From Pseudomonas sp. efr-133-TYG-5 (GTDB lineage Bacteria > Pseudomonadota > Gammaproteobacteria > Pseudomonadales > Pseudomonadaceae): a stretch of DNA of 64,000 nt. The first letter of the stretch is position 1. Every line of letters starts with the position of its first letter. The stretch covers positions 1,984,001-2,048,000 of the forward strand of contig NZ_JARVSM010000001.1 in the NCBI RefSeq assembly GCF_030209175.1, read 5' to 3'. This document shows, in pieces, positions 7,542 to 16,640 of this stretch. The translations under genes were made by a program, and so were the position numbers. A model generated the notes under the pieces. The model worked only from the letters and a program-made list of their open reading frames with translations, searched no databases and was not told the origin of the DNA.

Positions 7542-7748
7542 TCAAGGTTTCGCTGCAACGTGATCCAGCGCCTGGTTCACCGCCAGCTCGCCGAGCATGC
7601 CAATGGGCGAAATGCCCAGTGCGGTCTTGCGCTGGGCCGGGTCCAACTGCGCGGCGGAGTTGTTGAGCATGGTGGTGGCGCAGCCCAGGGTTTCGCCGGC
7701 ATTGACCAGCAGCGACTCGGTATTGCAGGCCGGGTTGGCGAGGTACAT
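7542..7748 (-). pseudogene. DUF6124-family fragment (5'-truncated)
   Basis: 68 residues with the C-terminal half typical of small Pseudomonas DUF6124 proteins: NTESLLVNAGETLGCA...TALGISPIGMLGELAVNQALDHV. Intact members are usually near 100-125 residues with a Pro-rich N-terminus before this segment. Here the upstream frame is closed by a TGA 12 codons before the ATG and the expected N-terminus is missing. Either the gene is truncated or it is an unusually short member. Function of the family is unknown. Confidence 0.6.
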
Positions 7749-7950
7749 GGGTGTGGGTTCAGGGCGTGTCGCGATTACAGATCACCAACACTCCAGCGGT
7801 ACTCTTCGGATTCCCGAACCGCTAGCATTTCTCCCTCACCCACCACCCTCCCCCTGCGCGGCCATCGACGAATACGCGTCATCACTTTCGAGGGAATCCA
7901 GAGCGCGGCCAATGCGCCGCTGACGAACGAACGGCAAAGAGCATTCAGGC

Positions 7951-8679
7951 ATGACTCAAAACATTTACGACGATCCCGGATTTTTCCAGGGCTACAGCCA
8001 GCTGAACCGTTCCATCGGCGGCCTCGATGCTGCGCCGGAGTGGCCAGCGCTGAAGGCCATGCTGCCGTCCATGCACGACTTGCAGGTGGTGGACCTGGGC
8101 TGCGGCTACGGCTGGTTCTGCCGCTGGGCCAGTGAACAAGGGGCGCTTGACGTACTCGGGCTGGACGTTTCGGAGAAAATGCTGCAACGGGCGCGAGACA
8201 CTACGTCGGCAGGCAACATTCACTATGAACGCGCCGACCTCGAACAGCTGGACCTGCCTACCTGCACTTACGACCTGGCCTACAGCTCGCTGGCACTGCA
8301 TTACATCAAGGATCTTGCCGGGCTGTTCGCTACGCTGCATGCCGCACTGAAACCCGGCGCGCATTTTGTGTTTTCCATCGAGCACCCGATCTTCATGGCG
8401 CCACGCAATCCGGGTTGGCTTATCGACCACGAAGGCCGCAAGCGCTGGCCGTTGGACAGTTATCAGATGGAAGGCGAGCGGGTCACCGACTGGCTGGCCG
8501 AAGGCGTGATCAAGCAGCACCGCACCATGGGCACACTGCTCAACGCCTTGATTGACGCCGGCTTCAGCCTCCGCCAAGTCAACGAATGGGGCCCGAGCGA
8601 TGCTCAAGTGGCGGCGCAACCGGCGTTGGCTGAAGAGCGGGAGCGACCGATGATGATGTTGGTGGCGGTGCAACGCTGA
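7951..8679 (+). CDS. Class I SAM-dependent methyltransferase
   Basis: 242 residues. Motif I VVDLGCGYGWFCRWA (about 46-60) binds S-adenosylmethionine. LGLDVSEKML follows as the acidic strand-2 motif, and YDLAYSSLALHYIKDL is the motif IV/post-I region. It resembles the Methyltransf_11/UbiE-like class; substrate unknown. It is convergent with tam, sharing a strong terminator hairpin. Confidence 0.85.
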   Translation: MTQNIYDDPGFFQGYSQLNRSIGGLDAAPEWPALKAMLPSMHDLQVVDLGCGYGWFCRWASEQGALDVLGLDVSEKMLQRARDTTSAGNIHYERADLEQLDLPTCTYDLAYSSLALHYIKDLAGLFATLHAALKPGAHFVFSIEHPIFMAPRNPGWLIDHEGRKRWPLDSYQMEGERVTDWLAEGVIKQHRTMGTLLNALIDAGFSLRQVNEWGPSDAQVAAQPALAEERERPMMMLVAVQR

Positions 8680-8703
8680 GCCGGTCTACAGCGTGAGAAC
8701 GAA

Positions 8704-8733
8704 CCCAAGGGCTGAGCGCGATCAGCCCTTGGG
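8704..8733. terminator. Shared bidirectional terminator between methyltransferases
   Basis: A perfect 12-base-pair stem: CCCAAGGGCTGA, loop GCGCGA, TCAGCCCTTGGG. It lies between the convergent methyltransferase and tam genes. T-runs are weak, so it may also act as an mRNA 3'-end stabiliser. Confidence 0.65.
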
Positions 8734-8742
8734 GCTTGCCCG

Positions 8743-9513
8743 TCAGCGCGTCGCGACAATGAACAACCGCGGAAACGGCAACAGCACCGAGCCATCCGCC
8801 AACGCCGGGTACGCCTCGGTCACCGCCGCCAGATACTCGCGCAGATACTGCTCGCGCTCGGTTGCGTTCAACGGACTGAGAAACGGAATCAGGCCACTGC
8901 CCTTGAACCACTCCACCACCCCGGCGGCACCGTCCGCCAGCGGATGGTGATAGGTGGTGCGCCACACGTCGACCCGTGCACAGTGCGGACGCAGCATCGA
9001 GAAGTAGCCATCGGCCGCCGCCATTTGCGTACGCTGCCCCGCCGCGCCAGCCAATTTGCCGGCCCACGGGCCTTGGGCGGCAACTTCGCGCATCAGCCGA
9101 TGGGACGGCTCGTTGAGGTTGTCCGGCATCTGGATCGCCAGGCTACCGCCGGCCGCCAGTTTGCCCGCCAGCGCCGGCAGCAACGTCGGGTGATCCGGCA
9201 GCCATTGCAACACCGCGTTGGCGAAGATCACATCGAACGGGCCGGTGTCGGCCCAGGTATCGATGTCGGCAACATCGAATTGCAACTGCGGCAAGCGTTT
9301 GCGCGCCGCATCGATCATGTCCGGCGAACTGTCCAGCCCCTGCACCCGGGCCTGCGGAAAACGCTCCAGCAACAATTCGGTGGAGTTGCCCGGGCCGCAG
9401 CCGATGTCGACCACCGTGCGCGCGTCAGCCGTGGGAATCGCCGCCAGCAGATCGCGGGCCGGGCGGGTGCGTTCATCTTCGAAAGCGACGTATTGCTTGG
9501 CGGACCAGGGCAT
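8743..9513 (-). CDS. tam: Trans-aconitate 2-methyltransferase
   Basis: 256 residues from ATG 9513, with ribosome site GACAGGAG. It starts MPWSAKQYVAFEDERTRPA, the typical Tam opening, followed by VVDIGCGPGNSTELL (motif I), GLDSSPDMI and DVIFANAVLQWLPDH. The enzyme methylates trans-aconitate, an inhibitory by-product of the TCA cycle, using SAM. Length and order match E. coli Tam. A more distant paralogue lies at 55419-56225. Confidence 0.9.
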   Translation of the reverse strand: MPWSAKQYVAFEDERTRPARDLLAAIPTADARTVVDIGCGPGNSTELLLERFPQARVQGLDSSPDMIDAARKRLPQLQFDVADIDTWADTGPFDVIFANAVLQWLPDHPTLLPALAGKLAAGGSLAIQMPDNLNEPSHRLMREVAAQGPWAGKLAGAAGQRTQMAAADGYFSMLRPHCARVDVWRTTYHHPLADGAAGVVEWFKGSGLIPFLSPLNATEREQYLREYLAAVTEAYPALADGSVLLPFPRLFIVATR

Positions 9514-9727
9514 TGCGTTCTCCTGTCGGGTCGTTTCAGCGAAACGGGAAAAGCGGCTGGCCGTCACAATACAGGGATTGATACGCAACGCCCTCCCTAC
9601 CAATGTCCGAGATGCTTGCAAACCCGCAGCTTTCAAGGCCTCCAGCGAGGACATGCATTTGTAAGTAGAATTTTCACAGCACCACCGCTGTCTGAATTTC
9701 AGGCTCTCCCCAATAAGGAATACGGCA

Positions 9728-10138
9728 ATGAAATTCGCGAAGATCTCTCAAAAGCTGGCGCTCTGGGCCGGTAGTCCCAAGACGTTCATGGGGGCATTGA
9801 TTCTGATCGGGTTGTGGGGACTGAGCGGGCCGATTTTCCAGTTCAATGACACCTGGCAGCTGATTATCAATACCTCGACCACCATCATCACCTTCCTGAT
9901 GGTGTTCCTGATCCAGAACACGCAGAACCGCGACACCGACATCCTGCACCTCAAGCTCGACGAGTTGCTGCGGGTCAACAAGGAAGCGCAGAACGCCATG
10001 CTCGGGCTGGAATCGCTGGACCTCAAACAACTGGAGGCGCTGCGCAGGCACTATCGCTCGCTGGGCGAAAACGAGGTCTTCGATCTGGAAGGGCTGGGTG
10101 CCAAGAGCAAAACGAAACAGGATCTGAACGATTGCTGA
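9728..10138 (+). CDS. Low affinity iron permease family protein
   Basis: 136 residues with two predicted membrane helices (about 20-40 and 48-68). The segment ITFLMVFLIQNTQNRD, then DILHLKLDELL, is characteristic of the Iron_permease (Fet4-like) family; bacterial members are small, about 130 residues. The C-terminal half is cytoplasmic and charged. Bacterial function is not well established. A terminator follows at once. Confidence 0.85.
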   Translation: MKFAKISQKLALWAGSPKTFMGALILIGLWGLSGPIFQFNDTWQLIINTSTTIITFLMVFLIQNTQNRDTDILHLKLDELLRVNKEAQNAMLGLESLDLKQLEALRRHYRSLGENEVFDLEGLGAKSKTKQDLNDC

Positions 10139-10143
10139 CGGGC

Positions 10144-10176
10144 AAAAAAAACGGCGCTAAAAAGCGCCGTTTTTTA
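10144..10176. terminator. Bidirectional terminator
   Basis: A-run, ACGGCGCT-AAAA-AGCGCCGT, T-run. It serves both the iron-permease gene on the left and the convergent DUF4142 gene on the right. Confidence 0.9.
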
Positions 10177-10187
10177 ATCCCTCGCAT

Positions 10188-10691
10188 TCAGCGGCTGGCT
10201 TGCAGCGCCCGGGCCATCTCAAGGTGGCTCTGCAGTTTCGGCAGGGTTTCATCGGCGAACGCCTTGATCTCCGGCACATCGGTGGTCTGTGCCTCCTGCT
10301 GGATCTGCTGGATCGCTTCTTCAGTGGCCTTGACCTGACTGGCGGCGTAAGCCTGGTCGAACGTCGCACCATCCTTCACTTGCGGCATCAGCGCCTTGGC
10401 CTTGTCCGCGACTTCCTCGCGCGGGGCCACGGGCAGGTCGAGCTTCTTGGCGATTTTCGCCAGGTGCTGGTTGGCGGTGGTGCGATCGTTGATGACGACG
10501 ATGGTGTAGTCCTTGACCTCTTTGGACTCGGACTTCTGGTGCGCCAGGCGACTGGCCTCGATGTCGGCCATGCCTTTGGCCGAGGCTTCGTTGATGAATT
10601 CGGCGGGCGACTGGGCGAAAGCACTGCTAGCGAACAGTCCCAACAGGGTGACAAAACTGGCATTGCGTACTCGGGTGGCCATCCGGCTCAT
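10188..10691 (-). CDS. DUF4142 periplasmic stress-type protein
   Basis: 167 residues from ATG 10691 with AAGGAGGG 8 bases upstream. A signal peptide is seen (VTLLGLFASSAFA, cleavage near residue 26). The mature part is an all-helical ferritin-like bundle (EFINEASAKGMADIEASRLA...), the DUF4142 family. Related proteins are induced by stress or metal; exact role unknown. The KGG gene lies upstream on the same strand. Confidence 0.85.
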   Translation of the reverse strand: MSRMATRVRNASFVTLLGLFASSAFAQSPAEFINEASAKGMADIEASRLAHQKSESKEVKDYTIVVINDRTTANQHLAKIAKKLDLPVAPREEVADKAKALMPQVKDGATFDQAYAASQVKATEEAIQQIQQEAQTTDVPEIKAFADETLPKLQSHLEMARALQASR

Positions 10692-10765
10692 GGTCGCGCC
10701 CTCCTTCTGAACAGATTCAAGCGGGAGCTTGCGCCCCCGCCTCTCAATCAAAACAACTTCACCGA

Positions 10766-10924
10766 CTATTTCGATTTTTGCGCAGGCTTGCGGCCCATTT
10801 CGGTTTTCGCAGGCTCTTTATCGACCGTCGTGGTGGTGGTCTTGCCACCCTTGCGACCGGCTTCAGAGGCCTTCGTTCGATCGTTGGCGAAGTTTCCCGA
10901 GTTCGAGTTTCTTGAATTAGGCAT
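10766..10924 (-). CDS. KGG-motif small stress protein (YciG-like)
   Basis: 52 residues from ATG 10924 with ribosome site AGAGGTAGAGA. It contains GNFANDRTKASEAGRKGG, the KGG (stress-induced bacterial acidophilic repeat) motif at about residues 10-27, followed by a Lys/Thr-rich tail. KGG proteins are disordered general-stress proteins. It lies 75 bases upstream of the DUF4142 gene and is probably co-transcribed. Confidence 0.85.
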   Translation of the reverse strand: MPNSRNSNSGNFANDRTKASEAGRKGGKTTTTTVDKEPAKTEMGRKPAQKSK

Positions 10925-11041
10925 GATTCTCTACCTCTTGGTATTGATCGTGGCGAGCAGGTGCCCGCCTAGATTGAGAATTTTCTCGTCGACAAAGGTT
11001 TAGAAAAATTGCCGACGCTGCGACGAACGGCGCCGTTTTTT

Positions 11042-12391
11042 TCAGAAATCCAGCGCGCGATGATTGAGACGCTTGGCGGCATACATGGCCTGGTCGGCAT
11101 GACGAAACAACTGTTGCTCATGCCGACCATGCTCGGGGTAGCGAGCCACGCCGATGCTCGGTTCGATGTGCAGGTTATGTCCGTCGAGGCGCATCGGTTG
11201 CGCCAGGACCTGGCGAATCTTGTCCGCCACCGCCTCGGCATCGTCGGTGGCATGCACACTGTGCAGCAGCACGACGAATTCGTCGCCGCCGATCCGCGCG
11301 ACCGTGTCAGTCTCGCGCACGCAGCCCTTGAGGCGGTTGGCCACCGTTTGCAGGAGCATGTCGCCGACGGCGTGGCCAAAGGTGTCGTTGACCTGTTTGA
11401 AGCGATCCAGGTCGACATACAACAGCGCCATGTGCCCCGACGCCTGCCTGGCGCCGGCCAGTGCCGCCTTGAGCCGGTCGCGCAGCAGTTCGCGGTTGGG
11501 CAGCTGAGTCAGTTGATCGTATTGCGCCATGCGGCGCAGGCGTGCGTGCAACTGCTGGCGCTCGATGGCCGTGGCAACCTGGGCGCAGACGTATTGCAGC
11601 AACTCCTTGTCCTGCTCGGTGTAGCGCTCGCCACCGGCCAGGCTCTTGACGATCAGCGCGCCGATGGTGCCGTTTTTCGAGTTCAGCGGCACACCGAGCC
11701 AGCACGGCGAGTGCTGGTCCGCCACCAGCGCGGCGAAATCGGCCGGGGCGTCGGGGCACTCCGGGGTGAGCAGAATCGGCTGGCCGCTGCGGATGACTTC
11801 CGCGCACAAGCGGCCGGTGACGGTGCCAGGCTGCTCGGGCTGCAACTCGTGGTCGTCGACGTGATAGGGAAAATTCAGCTGCGCGCAGTGCTCGTCGTAC
11901 AGCGCCACGGAAAAATTCAGCGCCGGCAGCCATTCGCCAATGATCAGGTGGATGCGCTTGAACAACGCCAGCAGGTCTTCCGCCGCATGCGCCGCTTCGG
12001 AAATCGCATACAGCGCAGCCTGTCGCGATTCAGCCAGTTTGCGCTCGGTGATATCGCGGGCCACGGCGATGCGCAGCTGATCGACCTCCGACCAGCGCGC
12101 CGACCAGAGGATGTGCACGACGCTGCCGTCCTTGCGCAGGTAGCGGTTCTCGAAGTTGTGCTTGGGCTCGCCGCCCATGATGTCGCTGGCCGCGGCCAGG
12201 GTCCGCGCGCGGTCGCCGGGGTGAACGTAGTCGATCATCGACTGGCCGATCAGTTCGTCAGGCGTATAGCCGAAAATACGTTCGCAGGCGGCACTGACAA
12301 AAACGAAACGGCCCTGCCTGTCCACCGCACACACGGCGTCCAGCAGCAGATCGAGGTAACTCGCCGACGGCGCGGAATTTCGCTTTTCCAT
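11042..12391 (-). CDS. PAS-GAF-GGDEF diguanylate cyclase
   Basis: 449 residues. PAS about 10-120 (CAVDRQGRFVFVSAACERIFGY, ending with the ARDITERK linker), GAF about 135-285, GGDEF about 300-445. The active-site motif GGDEF is intact, and the RETD located five residues before it matches the inhibitory RxxD site for feedback by c-di-GMP. No membrane segment, so it is cytoplasmic. It should make c-di-GMP in response to a PAS/GAF-bound signal. No EAL domain. It is downstream of and unconnected with the LysE gene. Confidence 0.92.
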   Translation of the reverse strand: MEKRNSAPSASYLDLLLDAVCAVDRQGRFVFVSAACERIFGYTPDELIGQSMIDYVHPGDRARTLAAASDIMGGEPKHNFENRYLRKDGSVVHILWSARWSEVDQLRIAVARDITERKLAESRQAALYAISEAAHAAEDLLALFKRIHLIIGEWLPALNFSVALYDEHCAQLNFPYHVDDHELQPEQPGTVTGRLCAEVIRSGQPILLTPECPDAPADFAALVADQHSPCWLGVPLNSKNGTIGALIVKSLAGGERYTEQDKELLQYVCAQVATAIERQQLHARLRRMAQYDQLTQLPNRELLRDRLKAALAGARQASGHMALLYVDLDRFKQVNDTFGHAVGDMLLQTVANRLKGCVRETDTVARIGGDEFVVLLHSVHATDDAEAVADKIRQVLAQPMRLDGHNLHIEPSIGVARYPEHGRHEQQLFRHADQAMYAAKRLNHRALDF

Positions 12392-12470
12392 GGTTCAGCT
12401 GGGATGTCCGGTCAATGCAGCACTGTTCAATCATCCCTGCCCCTGCAACCGCGCATCCGTGCGACCTCGC

Positions 12471-13109
12471 TCAAGCCTTGTTCGGCATCAACCCCGGCAG
12501 TGCATGCACCAGCGCGTTGATGGCAAAACCGATGAACATCACCCCGCACAAGCGAGTGATCGCCAGTTCGTGACGCTGGTACAAGGTGCGCACCCGACGG
12601 GCCCCGACGATGCCAATGAGAATAGCGTAGGCGAGCAATCCTCCCAGGAAACTCAGGGCGATCAGCATCGGCAGCATCGACCAGTTGAGCAGTTCGGCGC
12701 GGCTCGACAGCAGCGCGGTGAAAGTCGCCACCGCCACCGGGTAAGCCTTGGGGTTGGTCAGGCCGAACAGGATGCCGTGCCAGAACGGCTGGCGCGCCGC
12801 ACCCTGCGGCTGCTCGCCATGGCTGCGCCGCGCTCGCACCGCGCGCCAGCCCAGCCAGAACAGGTACAGGCCGCTGAGTACGCCGAGTACATCGAACGCC
12901 GTGCTGCCGATTTCCCGCGCGCCGACAATCGCGATCAGCGCCGTGCTGCACCACACCACATCGCCGAGCAGATGCCCGCACAGGAACCCCGCTCCGGCCC
13001 GTCGGCCATGCGCGGCACCGATGCCGAACACCGCCAGCACACCCGGCCCCGGCGTGATGCCGTAGATGAAACCCGAGGCCAGCACGGCCATTAGCAACGA
13101 TGGAGTCAT
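12471..13109 (-). CDS. LysE/RhtB-family exporter
   Basis: 212 residues with about six membrane helices. The N-terminal signature FIYGITPGPGVLAVFGIG and the central LFGLTNPKAYPVAVATF are typical of LysE/RhtB amino-acid exporters. Likely exports an amino acid or homoserine-lactone-like compound; substrate unknown. It follows fosA on the same strand. Confidence 0.88.
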   Translation of the reverse strand: MTPSLLMAVLASGFIYGITPGPGVLAVFGIGAAHGRRAGAGFLCGHLLGDVVWCSTALIAIVGAREIGSTAFDVLGVLSGLYLFWLGWRAVRARRSHGEQPQGAARQPFWHGILFGLTNPKAYPVAVATFTALLSSRAELLNWSMLPMLIALSFLGGLLAYAILIGIVGARRVRTLYQRHELAITRLCGVMFIGFAINALVHALPGLMPNKA

Positions 13110-13169
13110 GGAACACCTGCAAGCGCCGGAAAACGTGGCCGCCAGTCTATCCCAGCGCTCTGTGAATAT

Positions 13170-13586
13170 TCACGACTCGTGGAAAAAACGCATGCCTGCA
13201 TAGGGCTGTTGCCGACACGCGGCCAGGCGCGAGGCCAGATTGCCGACATGCGCCTCGAGCTTGTGGCCGTCCGGATCGAGAAAGTAGTACGACGCGCCTT
13301 CGCTGCGGTTGTCGCGCCAGGGCTGCACGTTCGCCGCACGCAGCTGCTGCACGAATGCCGGGAAGTCCTCGGCGTTCAGGCTGAACGCGTAATGCGTGTA
13401 GTCGGCGCCCGGTCCGGTCTGGCGTTGCGCATCGAGCGACAGGCACAACCACAGCCCCGGCAGCGATAGATAGGCACCGGCGTCCCACGTGGCTTCGACA
13501 CGCAAGTGCAGCACATCGCGATAGAACGCCAGGCTGCGGTTCAGGTCGCTGACCGCGAGAGTCAGGTGATTGAGGCCGGTGAGCAT
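13170..13586 (-). CDS. fosA: Fosfomycin glutathione transferase FosA
   Basis: 138 residues, the family length. It has the glyoxalase/VOC fold with metal ligands H7 (LNHLTLAV), the His of DYTHYAFSL and the Glu of [10 protein letters not shown]. The signature [16 protein letters not shown] and the tail [12 protein letters not shown] match chromosomal FosA of Pseudomonas. It adds glutathione to the fosfomycin epoxide using Mn2+ and K+. Intrinsic chromosomal copies are common in this genus. Confidence 0.93.
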   Translation of the reverse strand: MLTGLNHLTLAVSDLNRSLAFYRDVLHLRVEATWDAGAYLSLPGLWLCLSLDAQRQTGPGADYTHYAFSLNAEDFPAFVQQLRAANVQPWRDNRSEGASYYFLDPDGHKLEAHVGNLASRLAACRQQPYAGMRFFHES

Positions 13587-13589
13587 CGG

Positions 13590-14306
13590 TCAGTAACCTC
13601 TGAAATCTTCAGGAATGGTGTATTGCCTGCCGTCGTAGGTCAGGGTGATCTGGCTTTTCTTCAGCGGGGTATCCTGGGCAACGCATTTCTTGCCGGACTT
13701 GACGGTTTTCATCGCTGTGCCGCTGGAAGTAATGATCAAGTCGGCATAACCGTTGTGGCTGGTCGGGCCGATTTCCACGGTTCGGCGAATTTGTCGACCT
13801 TCACCCGCACAGTCTTCCAGCCACTCACCGTTATTCTTGAAGACCACCAGGCCATCCAGTACCGGGCGCAGCTTATTGCCCTCGCGCACATACAGGGTCA
13901 GGTCGGTTTTTTCGTAGGGCATGGCACTTGAACTGTGCCCGAACTTCGAACGCAGACCGAAGGCGCGAACATCCGGAGCCAGCCGGTAACGGGCCGTATC
14001 GATTACCAGGTCGTCGAAGCGGATGGCATCGGAGTTGTACGCCCCGGGTTTGCTGTAAGTGGCAATCGGTTTGGCGTTGGTGCTGTTCAGCAGCGCCAGA
14101 TCCAGATCAAACACACCCGCATCGTCACTACCGGCGTCCGGTACATACGTGGACTTGACGGCAATCACCTGCTCCTTGAACGCCGGCCATGGTTTGCAGC
14201 GCGAAAGTGATTGGTCGTCGTGATTCTTTGTCACACAGGCCGGTTGCGCCTGGGCGGTGATCGCGAAAACGCTGAGGGCGATGAACAGTCGGGTCGGGGT
14301 GAGCAT
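13590..14306 (-). CDS. Secreted hypothetical protein, tandem paralogue 1
   Basis: 238 residues with a signal peptide (LFIALSVFAITAQAQ). The mature protein has four or more Cys (near residues 24, 37, 166, 210), suggesting disulphides. Blocks shared with the next gene are SDAIRFDDLVIDTARYRL, DVRAFGLRSKF, LTLYVREGNKLRPVLDGL, GYADLI and LTYDGRQYTIP. No known catalytic motif. Product likely periplasmic; function unknown. Confidence 0.75.
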   Translation of the reverse strand: MLTPTRLFIALSVFAITAQAQPACVTKNHDDQSLSRCKPWPAFKEQVIAVKSTYVPDAGSDDAGVFDLDLALLNSTNAKPIATYSKPGAYNSDAIRFDDLVIDTARYRLAPDVRAFGLRSKFGHSSSAMPYEKTDLTLYVREGNKLRPVLDGLVVFKNNGEWLEDCAGEGRQIRRTVEIGPTSHNGYADLIITSSGTAMKTVKSGKKCVAQDTPLKKSQITLTYDGRQYTIPEDFRGY

Positions 14307-14345
14307 TGTTCTTCCTTGAAAAAATTCATCGAGCGTGCGCGAGCG

Positions 14346-15071
14346 TTACATGCCTTTGAGTGCCGCCGGCACGACGTAAGACTTGCCGTCATAGCGCAGT
14401 GTCGTCAATACCGTGTGGCTGCTGAACTTCTCGTCGCAGGTTTCGCCCTTGCCGACCGCAGTCGTGCCGGACGCGACCGTTTTGACAATCAGGTCGGCAT
14501 AGCCATGTGAACGGGTCTTGGCGATTTCCACGGTTCTGCTGTTCTGAAAACTGTCCCCGGCGCAACCGTCCCATTCCGCGCCACTGACATCCACATAGAG
14601 ATTTTCCAGCACCGGACGCAACCGGTTCCCTTCCCTCACGTAGAGCGACAGCAGGGTTTGCGCGTAGGGGTTGGCGCTGGAGAAGTTGCGCGAGTGCGTG
14701 CGCACACCAAAGGCGCGCAGTTCAGGCGTGAGTGCGTAGCGGGCCGTGTCCAGCGTCAACTCGTCCAGCTCAATCGCATCGGACGCAAAAGCGCCAGCCT
14801 TGTGATACGTCGCGACTGGGCTCGCTTGATCGACGCTCAGCACCGCCAGGTCGAGATCGTAAGTACCCTGCGGGCCGCCGCCCTGCGTCGAGCCCTGTTC
14901 GTATTGCGAACGTGCTGTAAGGGTCAGCCCCGGATAGGCTGGCCATTCCTTGCAGACAGAAAACCCGTACTCGCCCGTCACGGCTGGCTTCACGCAATCG
15001 GCGAGCACCTGCCCTGCCAACAAGAATCCGCCCACCGCCACACACCCGCGTAAAACCGACTTCATTGTCAT
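14346..15071 (-). CDS. Secreted hypothetical protein, tandem paralogue 2
   Basis: 241 residues with a signal peptide (GGFLLAGQVLA). Shares the order SDAIELDELTLDTARYAL, ELRAFGVRTHS, LSLYVREGNRLRPVLENL, GYADLI and LRYDGKSYVVP with the downstream gene, so the pair arose by tandem duplication. Cys positions are largely conserved. The start at 15071 has AGGAGCAGGGT upstream. Function unknown. Confidence 0.75.
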   Translation of the reverse strand: MTMKSVLRGCVAVGGFLLAGQVLADCVKPAVTGEYGFSVCKEWPAYPGLTLTARSQYEQGSTQGGGPQGTYDLDLAVLSVDQASPVATYHKAGAFASDAIELDELTLDTARYALTPELRAFGVRTHSRNFSSANPYAQTLLSLYVREGNRLRPVLENLYVDVSGAEWDGCAGDSFQNSRTVEIAKTRSHGYADLIVKTVASGTTAVGKGETCDEKFSSHTVLTTLRYDGKSYVVPAALKGM

Positions 15072-15090
15072 ACCCTGCTCCTAGAAGATT

Positions 15091-15996
15091 TCAGCCGCGC
15101 ACTATCCCCTCCCCGATCCGCCGATTCAACCAGTTCAACGCCTGATCCCCGCCCCGGCGCGTGTGCCACGCCGAGACAAAGGTGAATGGCGCGATCGCGA
15201 ACGGCGGCGGCACGATGATCAGCGCTTCGTCTTGCACATCCTGCAACGCCCGCGAAGCCACGGTCAGGATCAGATCCGTGCCGCTGATGAACTGCGGGGC
15301 GACGCTCCAGTGCGGCAGGCTGATGGCGACGCGGCGACGTTCGCGCAGGGCGGTCAGGGTGCGTTCGATTTCCGGGGTGCCGCTGCCGCGCATTTCCAGC
15401 AGGACGTGCGGACGCGAGAGGTAGGTTGGCATGTCGAGAACACCTCCCGCGGGAAGGCTCTGGCGGTCCAGCAGGCAGACGTAGCGTTCCTCGAACAGCG
15501 GCGTACTGCGCAATTCACCGGGGAGTTCCGGGAGCACGCCGGCCGCGAGATCGATGTCACCGTTGAGCAAACCTTCGACCATGCCTTCGCGGCTGGCATG
15601 GCTGATTTGCAGATCAATGCCGGGGGCTTCGCGCCGCAGTGTATGAATCAGCCCGGGCAGGATGATCGCGGCGCCGTAGTCGGACATCGCCAGGCGAAAG
15701 GTCCGGCGGGCGCTGGCTGGATCGAAGGTGTTCGGCGCCAGCAGCGACTGCACCTGGGCCAGTGCTTCGGCCAGGGGCGCCACCAGTTCCAGGGCGCGCG
15801 CGGTGGGCACCAGCGTCGATCCCGCGCGGACCAGCAGCGGATCGCCGAGCAGGTCGCGCAAACGCGCCAAGGCATGGCTGACCGCCGGTTGGCTGAGGTG
15901 CAGCCGCTCGGCGGCACGGGTTACGTGCTGCTCGCTGAGCAAGGCGTCGAGGATCACCAGCAGGTTGAGGTCGATACGCCGCAGATCATTCATTCG
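15091..15996 (-). CDS. LysR-family transcriptional regulator
   Basis: 301 residues from ATG 15996; ATG 16005 (nine bases upstream) is an alternative, and neither has a strong ribosome site. N-terminal winged helix RRIDLNLLVILDALLSEQHV, then LHLSQPAVSHALARLRDLL, then an effector domain about 90-300. The SyrM/NodD-like opening is common in Pseudomonas regulators of aromatic or exporter genes. It is divergent from the YdcZ-like gene at 16081 and probably controls it. Confidence 0.9.
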   Translation of the reverse strand, partial: RMNDLRRIDLNLLVILDALLSEQHVTRAAERLHLSQPAVSHALARLRDLLGDPLLVRAGSTLVPTARALELVAPLAEALAQVQSLLAPNTFDPASARRTFRLAMSDYGAAIILPGLIHTLRREAPGIDLQISHASREGMVEGLLNGDIDLAAGVLPELPGELRSTPLFEERYVCLLDRQSLPAGGVLDMPTYLSRPHVLLEMRGSGTPEIERTLTALRERRRVAISLPHWSVAPQFISGTDLILTVASRALQDVQDEALIIVPPPFAIAPFTFVSAWHTRRGGDQALNWLNRRIGEGIVRG

Positions 15997-16080
15997 CTGC
16001 ATGTTCCGCATCACAAATTGGAATTTAAATCTGCGCGACGAATGACCTACAGTCCAGCAGAACCTTGGCGGAGAACGAAG

Positions 16081-16569
16081 ATGAATACTTTGCAGTGGGC
16101 CGGTGTGTTGCTCCTGGCGGCATTTGCCGGCGCAGTGGTGCCGTTCCAGAGTGCGATGAATGCCCATCTGGCGCGCGGGCTGGGGCATCCGCTTTGGGCG
16201 ACGCTGGCATCGTTGCTGGTGAGTGTGCTGGTGCTGTTGCCGGTGATCGTCGCGTTGCGCTTGCCGTTGCCGTCGCTGGCGTTCATCGCCAAAGCGCCGT
16301 TGTGGCTGTGGACGGGAGGCGCGTTCGGCGTGTGCTTCGTCGCGTTGGCGGTGATGCTCCTGCCGAAACTGGGGGCATCGGGCTTCGTCGCACTGGCACT
16401 GGCCGGGCAGATGCTGGCATCGATGCTGCTGGACCACTTCGGCCTGTTTGGCCTGACGCCCAAGCCACTTACGCTGCCTCGGGTTTTGGGCGCGCTGTTG
16501 TTGCTTGCCGGGGTAGGACTGATTCAGTTTGGCCCAGGGTTGCAGAAGAGCGCAGTGCCAGCCGGGTGA
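16081..16569 (+). CDS. DMT-family (YdcZ/DUF606-like) membrane transporter
   Basis: 162 residues with five predicted membrane helices, covering nearly the whole chain. AGAVVPFQSAMNAHLARGLG at residues 18-37 is the typical DUF606 motif. Ribosome site GGAGAACGAAG precedes ATG 16081. It lies 84 bases from the divergent LysR gene. Substrate unknown. Confidence 0.85.
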   Translation: MNTLQWAGVLLLAAFAGAVVPFQSAMNAHLARGLGHPLWATLASLLVSVLVLLPVIVALRLPLPSLAFIAKAPLWLWTGGAFGVCFVALAVMLLPKLGASGFVALALAGQMLASMLLDHFGLFGLTPKPLTLPRVLGALLLLAGVGLIQFGPGLQKSAVPAG

Positions 16570-16640
16570 GGCGCAACAGCCACGCGCCTCTGGCCATCGC
16601 GAGCAACCCCGCGATGGCGTCCGCGCCGGCTCTGTCCGCC

